NCBI RefSeq assembly: GCF_023195925.1
Contig: NZ_JALPRE010000003.1
Span: 434,001 to 498,000 of the forward strand
Length of the DNA stretch: 64,000 nucleotides
Source: Aquimarina acroporae
GTDB lineage: Bacteria; Bacteroidota; Bacteroidia; Flavobacteriales; Flavobacteriaceae
Direction: 5' to 3'
A model generated the notes under the pieces. The model searched no databases and had not been told where the DNA came from. It was given only the letters and a program-made list of their open reading frames with translations. Numbering within the stretch: position 1 is the first letter of the stretch; every line of letters begins with the position of its first letter. Below are positions 1 to 10,032 of the stretch, piece after piece. A program made the position numbers and the translations under genes.

Positions 1-2076
1 GTGATCATTGCGCTGGCCCTTTTTTCTTTCGTGCTAGCAGATTTATTTCGTAATGGAGGAGCAATGTCTCAAAAAGCTGAAAACACCATTGCTACAATAA
101 ATGGGAAGGATATTGATAGAACCGATTTTGCTAGAAAAGTGGAAGAGGCTTCTAGAAACTTTGGAGGAGGTTCTTCTAGTATTCAGGCTGTAAATTATGT
201 TTGGAATCAGGAGGTGCGTCAGGTAGTTTTTGAAGAGCAGTTTGATGAATTAGGAATCCAGGTAGGAGAAGATCAAGTAAATGAATTGTTAGCAGAATCA
301 TTAGCAAACAACCCTACATTTCAGAACGAAGCAGGGATTTTTGATAAAGCGAAGATGCAAGAATATGTTGCTAATATAAAAGCAACGAGTCCTGATGCTT
401 ATAGACAATGGCTAAATTATGAATCGTCAATAAGCGGTTCAGCAAGAGAAGAGACATATCTTAATATGATAAAAGCTGGTGTAGGTTCTACACTTAAAGA
501 AGGTGAACTTGCTTATAAAATGGAAAATGATAATGTAGATATTAAATATGTGCAATTGCCTTTTTCTACTATTCAGGATAGTGAGGTTACAGTATCAGAT
601 GCAGAAATTCAGTCTTATATAGATAAGCATAAAGATCAATTCAAATCTGAAGCTTCTAGAAGCATTAGTTATGTAATTTTTGAAGAAAAGCCTAGTAAAG
701 AGGATGAGGATGAAGTAGAAAAAGATGTGGCTGCATTGTTAAACGATAGGGTAGAGTTTAATCAGAATACAAAAACTACAGATTCTGTTCCTGGATTTGC
801 AAATGTTGAAGATGTTGAAGAATATATCAATCAGAATTCTGTGTTGAAATATGATGATCGTTTCAAATTCAAGAAGGACTTACCTTCTGTGGCGGCAGAT
901 ACTATTTATAATTTACCTATTGGTGGAGTTTTTGGTCCCTATAAAGATGGAGAGTATTTTAAAGTATCTAAAGTAATAGCTCAAAAACAAATACCAGACT
1001 CTGTAAAAGCAAGTCATATTCTTGTGGCATGGAATGGTCTTCGTACAGCTGTAGATGTGAGCAGAACCAAGGAAGAAGCAAAAACATTGGCAGATAGTAT
1101 AGTTGATGCTGTAAAAGGTAATACCGAAAAATTTACTGAATTGGCTGCAAAGTTTTCGGCAGATAACTCGAATAAAGATAAAGGCGGAGATTTAGGATAT
1201 TTTGTACCAGGAACAATGGTACCAGCATTTAACGATTACTGTTTTGAGAATAAAACAGGAGATTTAGGTGTAGTTGAGACTCAGTTCGGATATCATGTTA
1301 TTCGAATTGATGAACAAAAAAATGAACAAAAAGCGATTAAAGTTGCTACTGTGGCACAAAAAATAGAGCCTAGTGATAAAACAATCAATGCTATTTTTGC
1401 TGAAACAACTAAATTTCAGATAGCTGCTAAGGATAAAGATTTTGAGGAAGTTTCAAAAGAAAATAACCTTGCAGTTCGTCCAGTTAACAAAATAAAAGAA
1501 CTAGATGAGAATATCCCCGGTTTAGGAGCTAAAAGAGCAATTGTGCAGTGGGCATTTAATGAAGATTCTAAAGTTGGAGATATCAAACGCTTTGATATTC
1601 CTAATGGATATGCTGTAGTACAGTTAACAGCAAAAGAGGTTAAAGGAATCATGAGTGCATCAGAAGCTTCATCAACGGTTAAACCTATATTGGTAAAAGA
1701 GAAAAAAGCTGATATGCTTAAAGGTAAAATTACAGGGAGTTCTCTTGATGCTATTGCTAGTGGTGCTGGTCAAACTGTAAAGACTGCATCTGCTTTAAAT
1801 ATGAAAACACCTACAATTAGTGGTGCAGGAACAGAGCCAAAAGTTGTTGGTACTGCCTTTGCTAAAGAAATAGGAGGTGTTTCAAGCCCTATAGTTGGTA
1901 ATAACGGTGTTTATGTTATTGAAGTAACAAAAAAGACTCCAGCTGCAGGATTAGATACATATATTAGTTATGCTTCCCAAGCTTCAAAATCTCAAGCAGG
2001 GTTGGTAAACACTAAGGTGTTTGATGCTTTAAAAGAAGCAGCAGAAATAGAAGATAACAGAGCTAATTTTTATTAG
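1..2076 (+). CDS. PpiD-like peptidylprolyl isomerase / periplasmic foldase, 5' end cut by the window
   Basis: The frame is open from base 1 and the apparent GTG at 1 is most likely an internal Val codon. The first visible residues (IIALALFSFVLADLF) are the single N-terminal membrane anchor, normally preceded by about 15 residues. After the anchor comes a SurA_N-like chaperone segment (about residues 25-200). A parvulin-type rotamase domain follows at about 337-440, with KASHILVA, GGDLGYF and FGYHVIRI motifs. A second, degenerate PPIase-like segment fills the C-terminus. This is the PpiD/SurA architecture usual in Flavobacteria (about 700 residues). It would assist folding of outer-membrane and secreted proteins at the periplasmic face of the inner membrane. 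A hairpin follows the stop. Family call secure; exact substrates unknown. Confidence 0.9.
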   Translation: MIIALALFSFVLADLFRNGGAMSQKAENTIATINGKDIDRTDFARKVEEASRNFGGGSSSIQAVNYVWNQEVRQVVFEEQFDELGIQVGEDQVNELLAESLANNPTFQNEAGIFDKAKMQEYVANIKATSPDAYRQWLNYESSISGSAREETYLNMIKAGVGSTLKEGELAYKMENDNVDIKYVQLPFSTIQDSEVTVSDAEIQSYIDKHKDQFKSEASRSISYVIFEEKPSKEDEDEVEKDVAALLNDRVEFNQNTKTTDSVPGFANVEDVEEYINQNSVLKYDDRFKFKKDLPSVAADTIYNLPIGGVFGPYKDGEYFKVSKVIAQKQIPDSVKASHILVAWNGLRTAVDVSRTKEEAKTLADSIVDAVKGNTEKFTELAAKFSADNSNKDKGGDLGYFVPGTMVPAFNDYCFENKTGDLGVVETQFGYHVIRIDEQKNEQKAIKVATVAQKIEPSDKTINAIFAETTKFQIAAKDKDFEEVSKENNLAVRPVNKIKELDENIPGLGAKRAIVQWAFNEDSKVGDIKRFDIPNGYAVVQLTAKEVKGIMSASEASSTVKPILVKEKKADMLKGKITGSSLDAIASGAGQTVKTASALNMKTPTISGAGTEPKVVGTAFAKEIGGVSSPIVGNNGVYVIEVTKKTPAAGLDTYISYASQASKSQAGLVNTKVFDALKEAAEIEDNRANFY

Positions 2077-2098
2077 TAATTTTCAATTATAAAATAAA

Positions 2099-2131
2099 AA
2101 AACCTGAAGCATTATGTTTCAGGTTTTTTTA
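2099..2131 (+). terminator. Bidirectional rho-independent terminator
   Basis: Inverted repeat AACCTGAA / TTCAGGTT with flanking A and T runs, in the 75-bp gap between the convergent foldase gene and galE. It can serve both strands. Confidence 0.8.
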
Positions 2132-2151
2132 TTGTCTTTATTGAGAAAAAG

Positions 2152-3171
2152 TTAACTTCTTACCTTTTGTTCCCATTTCCAGGCAGAACCTAGAGAATCA
2201 TCCAATGTGCTTTTGGCTTTCCAACCTAGTTCTTCGTTGGCTTTTTGGGTATTTGCAAATGCAGCGGTTACATCACCTTCTCTTCGTCCTACAATCTTAT
2301 AATTTAATTTTTGGTTAGAGACCTTTTCAAAAGATTGTATCACTTCCAAAACTGTACTCCCTGTTCCCGTTCCAACATTAAATACCTCATAATTAGTATT
2401 GGTGTTGTTTGAGCTGATGAGTCTTTGTAGAGCAACCACATGGGCTTTTGCAAGGTCTACAACGTGAATATAATCCCTTATACATGTTCCATCAGAAGTT
2501 GGGTAGTCATCACCAAAGACAGACAGTTGTTCTCGTAATCCAATTGCTGTTTGAGTGATATAGGGTACCAGATTTTGAGGAACCCCTATTGGTAATTCCC
2601 CAATTTCAGCAGATGGATGTGCACCAATAGGATTAAAATATCTTAAAGAAATAGCATTAAGGTTTTTTGATACGTTACAAGTATCTCTAATGATTTCTTC
2701 TCCAATTTGTTTGGTGTTACCATAAGGAGATTCCGCAACCTTAACAGGGGCGTTTTCAGTTATTGGAAGCTCATCAGCCTGACCATAAACTGTACAGGAA
2801 GAGCTGAATATAAAATTAGCAGATGTTTTGCCAGATAGTTCCTGCAATAGATATATAAGAGTAGAGAGGTTGTTTTCATAATACAATAATGGATTTTCTA
2901 CACTTTCGCCAACAGCTTTCGAAGCCGCAAAATGAATTACTCCACTAATATCTTGGTGTTTTTTGAAAAAATCCTGCACCTTGCTTTTTTCTCTCAAATC
3001 GAATTGCTCAAATATGGGTTCTTTTCCTGTTATTTTGGTGATACCCTGAAGCACTTCAGGAGAAGAGTTAGAACAATTATCTATAATAACTACCTCAAAC
3101 CCCTCATTTTGTAATTCTACTACGGTATGTGAACCGATAAATCCTAAACCTCCTGTTACAAGTATTTTCAT
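2152..3171 (-). CDS. galE: UDP-glucose 4-epimerase
   Basis: A 339-residue extended short-chain dehydrogenase that interconverts UDP-galactose and UDP-glucose in the Leloir pathway, in the cytoplasm. The NAD-binding GGLGFIGSH motif is at residues 7-15, the SSSCTVYG catalytic serine region at about 123-130, and the YGNTK tyrosine/lysine pair at Y150 and K154. Length is normal for GalE. It is the last gene of the minus-strand galactoside locus, 108 bp downstream of the symporter, and has its own possible -7 box at 3222-3229. galK and galT are not in the window. Its position suggests it processes galactose released by the neighbouring GH36 enzyme, though it also supplies UDP-galactose for surface glycans. 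Confidence 0.93.
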   Translation of the reverse strand: MKILVTGGLGFIGSHTVVELQNEGFEVVIIDNCSNSSPEVLQGITKITGKEPIFEQFDLREKSKVQDFFKKHQDISGVIHFAASKAVGESVENPLLYYENNLSTLIYLLQELSGKTSANFIFSSSCTVYGQADELPITENAPVKVAESPYGNTKQIGEEIIRDTCNVSKNLNAISLRYFNPIGAHPSAEIGELPIGVPQNLVPYITQTAIGLREQLSVFGDDYPTSDGTCIRDYIHVVDLAKAHVVALQRLISSNNTNTNYEVFNVGTGTGSTVLEVIQSFEKVSNQKLNYKIVGRREGDVTAAFANTQKANEELGWKAKSTLDDSLGSAWKWEQKVRS

Positions 3172-3221
3172 TGTTTTGTTTTCTGATTTTGAGTAAATAA
3201 ACCCTTAAAAATAGTGAATAA

Positions 3222-3229
3222 CAAAAGTA
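3222..3229 (-). promoter_or_regulatory. Possible galE -7 box
   Basis: TACTTTTG on the minus strand fits the Bacteroidota -7 consensus TAnnTTTG, about 50 nt before the galE ATG. No good -33 TTG is seen at the usual spacing. Confidence 0.35.
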
Positions 3230-3279
3230 TACATTTGATATAGAACTAGAAAGTTATTTAATCAAGAGAATATGATCCT

Positions 3280-4848
3280 TTACCAAAATTTAATTAATAG
3301 AATAAATATGGTAATCGCAAGTACTACAATCTGTATTCTATAATCTTTATACCAAGGCATTTTTTCTCCATTTTCAATTAACTCTTTTCTGAAAATATAG
3401 TGTTTAATCTGATCTGTATTTGGCGCTGGTGCAAATTGACTTATAGCCACGAACAGGATAGTGCTTATTACTACCATGATGCCAACATTATAAGTGTAAT
3501 GTAGTGGCCAAAGATCAAACTGTCCCAGAATAAATAAGAGAGCACCACCGAGAGTTCCCAAAATTAATGTCCAAAAAGCCCCTGAAGCATTTCCTCGTTT
3601 ATAGAATATCCCGACCAAAAAGAGTACTGCTATTGGAGGGACAATGATCGAGAACATTTGCTGGAGGTATACCCATATTCCACCAAAATTAACTATGAGT
3701 GGAGCCCAAACAGCAGCAATGATCATTAAAATTACCGTGGTAATTCTTCCGTATTTTACAATCTCTTTTTCGGTTATATTTGTTTTTTTTGCTTTTATAA
3801 AGTCAATAACCACCAAGGTAGATGCTGAGTTGAGAGTAGAATCTACACTCGACATTATTGCTGAAATTAACCCAGCAAGTACAAGCCCAATTAAACCTAC
3901 AGGTAAAACATTAATAACCGTGGTAGGAAAAACTTGATCCGGATTTTCTAAACCTGGAAAAAGTCCTATAGCCATAGTCCCTGGAATAACCATAATGAAT
4001 AGAGGTATTATTTTGAGAAAACTAGCTAAGATTACACCCCATCTGGCGTTTTGAATATTTTTTGCTCCTAAAACTCTTTGTACGATGTATTGATTCGTAG
4101 TCCAGTACCAAAATCCAAGAATAGGAACTGCCATTATTAATCCTGGCCAAGGTAAAGATTCATCGTCTACAGGTCTAATGATAGATAAATGTCCTTCTGG
4201 TGCAGCGGCAAGTACATTCTCCCAAGAAAAATCAAGTTTTTCAAATAACATATAGCTAAGGATAGAACAACCTAAAATTAGTATGATTGCTTGTATTGCA
4301 TCAGTGTAAACAACAGCTTTTAAACCTCCAAAAGCGGTGTATAAACCGGCAAAAACGGCTAACACTAAACATGTTTGCCAGATGACAAGATTAGGAAAAA
4401 ATGCCTGTAAAACAATTGCACCAGCATATAATCCTCCTGCTGTATCTACAACAATACTGGTGAAAATGGTAACCGCAGAAAAAAAGGTTCTTGATCTTCG
4501 ATCGAATCGAAGTTCTAGAAATTCGGGTATTGTAGTTATTTTTGATTTAAGGTATAGAGGAATAAAGAATAATGCTGCAATAATTAATGGAATTCCGGTC
4601 ATCCATTCATATACAGATTGAACAATTCCAGAACTGTAAGCTGCTCCAGACAAACCAATAATAGTAGATGTTGATATATTGGAAGCAAATAGAGACAATC
4701 CAATTAATCCCCAACCAAAAGATCTACCTCCTAAAAATAAATCTTCCCCTGTTTTGGTTCCTCTTGCTACATATAACCCAATACACATAACAGCAATAAA
4801 GTAAAATGCTATAACGGCAATGTCGATAGTGCTAATTTCGTGTCCCAT
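3280..4848 (-). CDS. Sodium/solute symporter (SSS family), probable sugar importer
   Basis: A polytopic inner-membrane protein of about 522 residues with roughly 14 hydrophobic segments. It has the SSS-family N-terminus (first helix, then GEDLFLGGRSFGWGLIGLSLFA) and a conserved ASNISTSTIIGLSG sodium-site region. The family couples inward sodium flow to uptake of sugars, amino acids or other solutes. Proximity to alpha-galactosidase and galE suggests a galactoside or galactose substrate. I chose the ATG at 4848, 2 nt after the upstream TGA; an in-frame TTG at 4854 that overlaps that stop is the alternative and adds two residues. The tight spacing implies translational coupling with the alpha-galactosidase gene. 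Confidence 0.88.
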   Translation of the reverse strand: MGHEISTIDIAVIAFYFIAVMCIGLYVARGTKTGEDLFLGGRSFGWGLIGLSLFASNISTSTIIGLSGAAYSSGIVQSVYEWMTGIPLIIAALFFIPLYLKSKITTIPEFLELRFDRRSRTFFSAVTIFTSIVVDTAGGLYAGAIVLQAFFPNLVIWQTCLVLAVFAGLYTAFGGLKAVVYTDAIQAIILILGCSILSYMLFEKLDFSWENVLAAAPEGHLSIIRPVDDESLPWPGLIMAVPILGFWYWTTNQYIVQRVLGAKNIQNARWGVILASFLKIIPLFIMVIPGTMAIGLFPGLENPDQVFPTTVINVLPVGLIGLVLAGLISAIMSSVDSTLNSASTLVVIDFIKAKKTNITEKEIVKYGRITTVILMIIAAVWAPLIVNFGGIWVYLQQMFSIIVPPIAVLFLVGIFYKRGNASGAFWTLILGTLGGALLFILGQFDLWPLHYTYNVGIMVVISTILFVAISQFAPAPNTDQIKHYIFRKELIENGEKMPWYKDYRIQIVVLAITIFILLIKFW

Positions 4849-4850
4849 AC

Positions 4851-6617
4851 TCAAATATTGTTATTTTTTTTTAATTGTACTAACCCGCATGGAGGTACTT
4901 TTATCTGAATGGCACCAATCAAAATCATAATATCATATTCTTTTATTTTTTCTCCTTCACTGTTGTATATAAAGCAGTGGTAACCTCCATAGTTATCAGA
5001 ACTACTTAATGTTATCTTTTCTTCAAGTTGCCCGTTAATAATATCCACTTGTTCTGTTTTTTCCTTAAAATCAATAATATAGTTGTCAAATACTCCAATA
5101 ATAGTTTTACTATCGGTATAAGATTTTAATATTGGATAATTGGCTAGGGGTTTTTGAGGTATGAATTTTCCACTTAACAATATGTCTTTATTTGTGTTCC
5201 AGTACCTTGTGTAAAAATTGATCATAGATAATTCGTTCTCAGAAGCCTCATTAAGAAAAATGGATAATTGAGGAACGCCAAATAACGTATTCACCAATTG
5301 TAACGCTTTTATTTCGAGAGGTTCTTCTTTGTGATAAGTGAACATATCACTATGAACTGCTGTTGTTCCAGATAACATTTTAAGATCTGCAATACGTACC
5401 CTATTCATTACAGAATCTCCCGGACAATCAAAAGCTCTGAACATATTCCCATATTTTCGCATAGCTGGGCCGGTATACTTCTGTCTAAATTCTATAACTA
5501 TATCTGGTTTTATAGCATGTAGGGAATTAATAATATCGGTCATCAAACGATCTACAGCTAGATTCACCGATGAAAAATCTCTACCATCTTCTTTGGTAAG
5601 TACAGTTTCAGGATATGCCTTAAATTCATCAATAAAATCAAGCTTAAACCCGTCAATACCCCAATCCTTTAAGGCGTTTATATATATGTTAATGAGATGA
5701 TTTCTTACCTCGGGATATCTTGGGTCAAAGACAGGTGCCCAACGATGTTCTTCAGTTAAAAATTTACCTTTGAATTTTTGATAAGCGCTGGATTTTTTAC
5801 CGCAAAAGGGGACAGAATACCAGAGTGCCAATTTCATTCCTGTGTTATGAACTTGCTCTACAAATCTTCTCATATTTGGAATGCGTTCTGGTTGCCAATC
5901 TCCAGTGTAATCATAGCCTCTGTTTTCATCTATGGTTTGCCATCCATCATCAAGAATAATTAATTCATAACCAAGACTAGAAGCGATTTTACATTCTAGG
6001 AGCAATTCTTCTGGTTTAAGCTTCTGATGAAATTGATACCAAGTAGAATATACAGGCGTTTTGGCTAAATCTGGTGTCTCGATAGGAATAAGGTAGTCGA
6101 AATTACTCCACCAACTTGCTACTTCAGACAGTGACTCTGAAAAGTGATTTTTGCTTCGATCAATTCGTAACTGTGTCTTGTATGAATTTATGTTATGATG
6201 TCGTTCTGTAAAAAAGGAAATATGACAATAAATACAATTGTCTTCCTCTCTATATAGAGCATTAAGTTCTGTGGTGTTTATAGGGTCAGAGCATGCGAAA
6301 GTCAAAACATTATCGTCGTTATGACCAAATATAGAAATAACGGGAGAATCTACAGAAATTCTTGATTCCATATGATCTAATTCCCAATCATCCATAATTC
6401 TTTTTGAAAAATCGGTGGTAGGTTTCCATACTCCTTTTACATTAATTGCCGGAATCTTCCATCGCAACGTAATTGGGTGTGGGGAAAAATAAGAATCTGA
6501 TGAAAAATGAACATCATAAATCTGTAAGTTGTTAGATTCTGATTGTAGAGAAACCGAAACGTCAAAGTCATCGCTTTTTCCTAAAACCTCAATATTATTG
6601 GTAATAATATCCTTCAT
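4851..6617 (-). CDS. GH36-type alpha-galactosidase (melibiase), cytoplasmic
   Basis: A 588-residue glycoside hydrolase with an N-terminal beta-sandwich, a central TIM barrel and a C-terminal beta domain, as in clan GH-D. Seen motifs are IILDDGWQ at 220-227, GDWQPE at about 239-244, GFKLDFID at 323-330 with D327 the expected nucleophile, and FRAFDCPGD near 393-401, containing the likely acid/base aspartate. It would release terminal alpha-linked galactose from oligosaccharides. There is no signal peptide or lipobox (it begins MKDIITNNIEVLG), so it should act in the cytoplasm on imported galactosides. It lies 34 bp after the FG-GAP lipoprotein gene and is coupled to the symporter. Exact linkage and substrate cannot be read from sequence. 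Confidence 0.85.
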   Translation of the reverse strand: MKDIITNNIEVLGKSDDFDVSVSLQSESNNLQIYDVHFSSDSYFSPHPITLRWKIPAINVKGVWKPTTDFSKRIMDDWELDHMESRISVDSPVISIFGHNDDNVLTFACSDPINTTELNALYREEDNCIYCHISFFTERHHNINSYKTQLRIDRSKNHFSESLSEVASWWSNFDYLIPIETPDLAKTPVYSTWYQFHQKLKPEELLLECKIASSLGYELIILDDGWQTIDENRGYDYTGDWQPERIPNMRRFVEQVHNTGMKLALWYSVPFCGKKSSAYQKFKGKFLTEEHRWAPVFDPRYPEVRNHLINIYINALKDWGIDGFKLDFIDEFKAYPETVLTKEDGRDFSSVNLAVDRLMTDIINSLHAIKPDIVIEFRQKYTGPAMRKYGNMFRAFDCPGDSVMNRVRIADLKMLSGTTAVHSDMFTYHKEEPLEIKALQLVNTLFGVPQLSIFLNEASENELSMINFYTRYWNTNKDILLSGKFIPQKPLANYPILKSYTDSKTIIGVFDNYIIDFKEKTEQVDIINGQLEEKITLSSSDNYGGYHCFIYNSEGEKIKEYDIMILIGAIQIKVPPCGLVQLKKNNNI

Positions 6618-6651
6618 GTATTCTATTGTATTCTTTTGACCTTGAGTACTG

Positions 6652-9600
6652 CTAATGATCTACCAAGGCTTCGTTTAGTTTGTTCTTAACTTTGAAAACA
6701 CATATGCTATCATTGTTTTGAGTTGCTAGTATGCGTTGTTCTTTATTTCTATTTTTTATAGAGATGATGTGATTTGATTGTTTAGGTACTACAAAACCCG
6801 TATCCATGTTTTTGATAGGAATAAAACCTTTTTGAGATCCTTTTAAATAGATTCCAATTATTGCATCATGTCTGCCATAATTAGCTTCTGCAGAATAATT
6901 GTTCCCCACTACAAGTACATCTTTGAATCCATCTTGGTCAAAATCTTGAATTAAGAAATCATTAATAGGGGATAACTGGCAGATGCTAGGTAAAGGATGA
7001 ATAACGAATGTATTATTGCCTATGTTTTCTGCATATACAGAATCAAAAAGATGAGCTTTTAGTGTTTGGGAGCCTAAATCTGTAATACGTAATAGTTCTT
7101 GAAAAGAAGCGTTGGCAAACTCCTGATATGTGCCATATTCCTTTTTTAAAAATACCAGCTGTTTCATGATGTCGTCTCTAGTGTGTATGGGTTTTAAAGA
7201 GACTCCTTTTTCGGTTTCGAAATATTGGGCTAAGACAGGATCAATGCTCCCGTTTTTGTCCAGGTCTTCTTTGTATACATAAATCGGTTTGTTGAAGGAT
7301 GGTTTAATAAAACCATTGGTTCCTTGATTTCCAGCGATAAGGTCAATGTCACCGTCGTTATCAAAGTCAGCAGTAGTAACCGTATTCCACCAACCAGACA
7401 TATCTATATGTTTTCCTTGTTTGGTTTTCCATTTCACAGGAATTTCTTTTACTTTATTTTTTTCGATAGTGTAAATAGTAATGGGCATCCAATGCCCTGC
7501 AACAATAAGTTCTTTGGTGTTTTCTTGATTAATATTTGCCCACACCGCATCTGTAATAATTCCTCTATGGGGAAATTTTAAGTTTTCATTAATCGTAAAT
7601 TTCCCTTGTTCGTTCTTTAAGATAAAGCTGGCCGATGATAGAGGGTATTTTCCCGGTAGTATACCACCACCCACAAAAATATCCTGATCTCCATCTTGAT
7701 CAATATCGTTTTTTGCCAAACAAGAGGTGTTTGTATAAAATTGGGTTTTTTGAGGTGTTGGATCAAAAGTTCCATGTCCATTATTTATGTAAATTCGATC
7801 TTTAAGCAAGCTTGGGTAATTGTTAGAGTCTGTGCCACCACTGCCAACATATAAATCCTGGTCTCCATCATTATCTATATCAATAAAAAGAGTTGCGGTA
7901 TCTTCATATTCGGTATCAAACTCCTGAATAGGTTGGTAAGTTCCAGAATTATCTTCGGCATAGAGAATTCCGGGCGTTCCTTTACTTCCTCCAATGAAAA
8001 TTTCTTCGCCCGGCTTGTCGTTGATGTTGTTTGCAATAATACACGGGCCATTAGCATTAAACTGATGAGGAATTAAGGGTTGGTATCTATAGTCGTTCTG
8101 CCTATTTTCTTTGTGAGCATAGGGTAGGGTAAGAAGATCTTTTTTAAAGAGTTTTTCCTGAGATTTTAAAACCTCTCCTGATTCTGAAATATCATGTGAT
8201 ATAGTGATTAGCTGATTGGCAACAATATCTTTTTTTATAGTCACAGATTTGTCTGGCCACACTACTTGAATAGAATCTATTTGTTTTGATGGCAACCCAA
8301 AATGTAAAATAGGTTCTACCGATGATAAATATCCCTTAATAACAGCATTATATTGTGTTTGAATAGTATTATTGCACCAAAGGGTAACTTTTGCTCCTAT
8401 TCCCTTTTTGTTTTTTTCTTTTCCCTGTAGTTTGACCCTGAGAAAGTTTTTTTCTTTTTCCGAAGTATTATTTTTTAAGATGTAGGCTGGAGCATTTATA
8501 TTGCTAACAATTAAGTCTAGGTCTCCATCCATGTCTAAGTCTGCATAGGATGCTCCATTGGAGAAAGAGTTTTTATCTTTCATCCACTCATTAGATATAT
8601 CTTCAAAGGTTTGATCACCTTTGTTTCTATACAGTACATTCGGGATATGAATACCTGGTAATTGATCTACAAAATGTTTGAGTTTTTCTTTTCTGGAAGA
8701 TGGTGTTCCGAAAAGGTTATTTTGATCTGAATAATTGATAAAATCTAAATCAGTAATATCTTTTACATACCCATTGGTAATGAAAATATCTTTGTTTCCA
8801 TCGTTGTCAAAATCTGCAATAAGTGGTGCCCAACTCCAATCGGTGCTTGATATACCAGCTGCATGACTAATTTCTGAAGAAGGAAGTATCTCATTATCTA
8901 GAATGCCATTATGAATTTGTAGGGTGTTATGGACATATTGCGGGGTATATCCGTTTTTTTGTGAGAGTAAAAATTTGTCATAGTTGTTAAATCCAAGCAT
9001 TTTCTTTTGTCGCTCGTAGTTTTTTGGGAGCATATCTAAGACTACGATATCAGGAAACTGGTCGTTGTTAATATCGGCAATATCAACACCCATCGCATTA
9101 TATGTTTGTTTGGATAAAATTTGCTGATTAACCTCTTTATACCCCTTGGTATTGCCATTCTCATTCAGGCCTTGGTTTAAATAAATAAGGTCATTTGTGA
9201 TAAAATCATTGCTGATGTATATGTCTGGGAAATGATCATTATTAAGATCGTTTACGGTAATACCGAGGCCAAAACCTTTGTGTGTAATTCCTAGGCTGTC
9301 AGACACTTTAGTAAAATGAACTTGGTCAGAATTTTGTTTTGTTTTGTTTTCCAAAAGATAATCGCCTAGGTGTTTTGGGAAGTATTTTTTAGGCAAAGGG
9401 ATATTCCTGTCTCTATTAGTGTTTCCATTGTGTACAATATAGGCATCAAGGTCTCCGTCTAGGTCATAATCGAAAAAAGCTGTTTGCTGACTGTAATTAC
9501 CATCATCTAAGCCATACATAGAAGCTTCTTCGGTGAAATAAGGAATTTTGTTTTCTTTCAAACCTCTATTGATAAAAAGTAGGTTTTTGCAATCGTTATT

Positions 9601-10008
9601 ACATTTTGGCCCTCCTACATTGAGGTATATGTCATCAAATCCATCAGCATTTATGTCTACTATACTTACTCCGGTTACCCATCCGTATGTTTTAAAGTTA
9701 GAAGTTTCAGAAATATCTTGAAATTTCATATCTCCTAAATTCAAGTAAATTTTACTTGCTACCTGATTTCCTGTAAAGACAAGGTCTGGTAGATTGTCAT
9801 TATTAAAATCTCCTACACCTACACCGCCTCCATTATAACAATACTGAAAATCAATAACATTAATTTCGGAGTTTTCTGTAATGGTATTTTCAAATGTGAT
9901 GTTTGATTCCGAAGAAGGAACGAAAGAAAATAACAGATTTGGGTTACTTTCCTTTTTGCAATTCGAAAGCAATATTATAAGGACTATATAGTATACCGAT
10001 TTTTTCAA
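6652..10008 (-). CDS. FG-GAP/VCBS repeat lipoprotein with ASPIC/UnbV domain
   Basis: An 1118-residue protein with a lipoprotein signal (LIILLSNC, cysteine near residue 17). It has about a dozen calcium-loop repeats of the DxDxDGxxD type spread along the chain, for example DYDLDGDLD, DLDMDGDLD, DIDNDGDQD and DFDNDGDID. Such repeats form beta-propeller blades. An ASPIC/UnbV segment sits near residues 530-600 (KGIGAKVTLW, then VEPILHFGLP and IQVVWPDKS). It is probably exported to the outer-membrane surface. Its place directly after susCD, where SusE/SusF-like glycan-binding lipoproteins usually sit, suggests a surface binding role in galactoside capture; this is inference. A perfect hairpin lies in the 113-bp gap between it and susD. 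Confidence 0.82.
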   Translation of the reverse strand: MKKSVYYIVLIILLSNCKKESNPNLLFSFVPSSESNITFENTITENSEINVIDFQYCYNGGGVGVGDFNNDNLPDLVFTGNQVASKIYLNLGDMKFQDISETSNFKTYGWVTGVSIVDINADGFDDIYLNVGGPKCNNDCKNLLFINRGLKENKIPYFTEEASMYGLDDGNYSQQTAFFDYDLDGDLDAYIVHNGNTNRDRNIPLPKKYFPKHLGDYLLENKTKQNSDQVHFTKVSDSLGITHKGFGLGITVNDLNNDHFPDIYISNDFITNDLIYLNQGLNENGNTKGYKEVNQQILSKQTYNAMGVDIADINNDQFPDIVVLDMLPKNYERQKKMLGFNNYDKFLLSQKNGYTPQYVHNTLQIHNGILDNEILPSSEISHAAGISSTDWSWAPLIADFDNDGNKDIFITNGYVKDITDLDFINYSDQNNLFGTPSSRKEKLKHFVDQLPGIHIPNVLYRNKGDQTFEDISNEWMKDKNSFSNGASYADLDMDGDLDLIVSNINAPAYILKNNTSEKEKNFLRVKLQGKEKNKKGIGAKVTLWCNNTIQTQYNAVIKGYLSSVEPILHFGLPSKQIDSIQVVWPDKSVTIKKDIVANQLITISHDISESGEVLKSQEKLFKKDLLTLPYAHKENRQNDYRYQPLIPHQFNANGPCIIANNINDKPGEEIFIGGSKGTPGILYAEDNSGTYQPIQEFDTEYEDTATLFIDIDNDGDQDLYVGSGGTDSNNYPSLLKDRIYINNGHGTFDPTPQKTQFYTNTSCLAKNDIDQDGDQDIFVGGGILPGKYPLSSASFILKNEQGKFTINENLKFPHRGIITDAVWANINQENTKELIVAGHWMPITIYTIEKNKVKEIPVKWKTKQGKHIDMSGWWNTVTTADFDNDGDIDLIAGNQGTNGFIKPSFNKPIYVYKEDLDKNGSIDPVLAQYFETEKGVSLKPIHTRDDIMKQLVFLKKEYGTYQEFANASFQELLRITDLGSQTLKAHLFDSVYAENIGNNTFVIHPLPSICQLSPINDFLIQDFDQDGFKDVLVVGNNYSAEANYGRHDAIIGIYLKGSQKGFIPIKNMDTGFVVPKQSNHIISIKNRNKEQRILATQNNDSICVFKVKNKLNEALVDH

Positions 10009-10032
10009 GAATAATATAGTGTATTAATATTT

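Noticed and set aside
1..3. GTG at base 1 as start of the foldase gene
   Set aside because: The frame is open at the window edge and the known family N-terminus needs about 15 more residues before the membrane anchor.
6652..10008. Tandem DNA repeats in the FG-GAP lipoprotein gene
   Set aside because: The repetition is in protein calcium loops with diverged DNA, not a nucleotide satellite.
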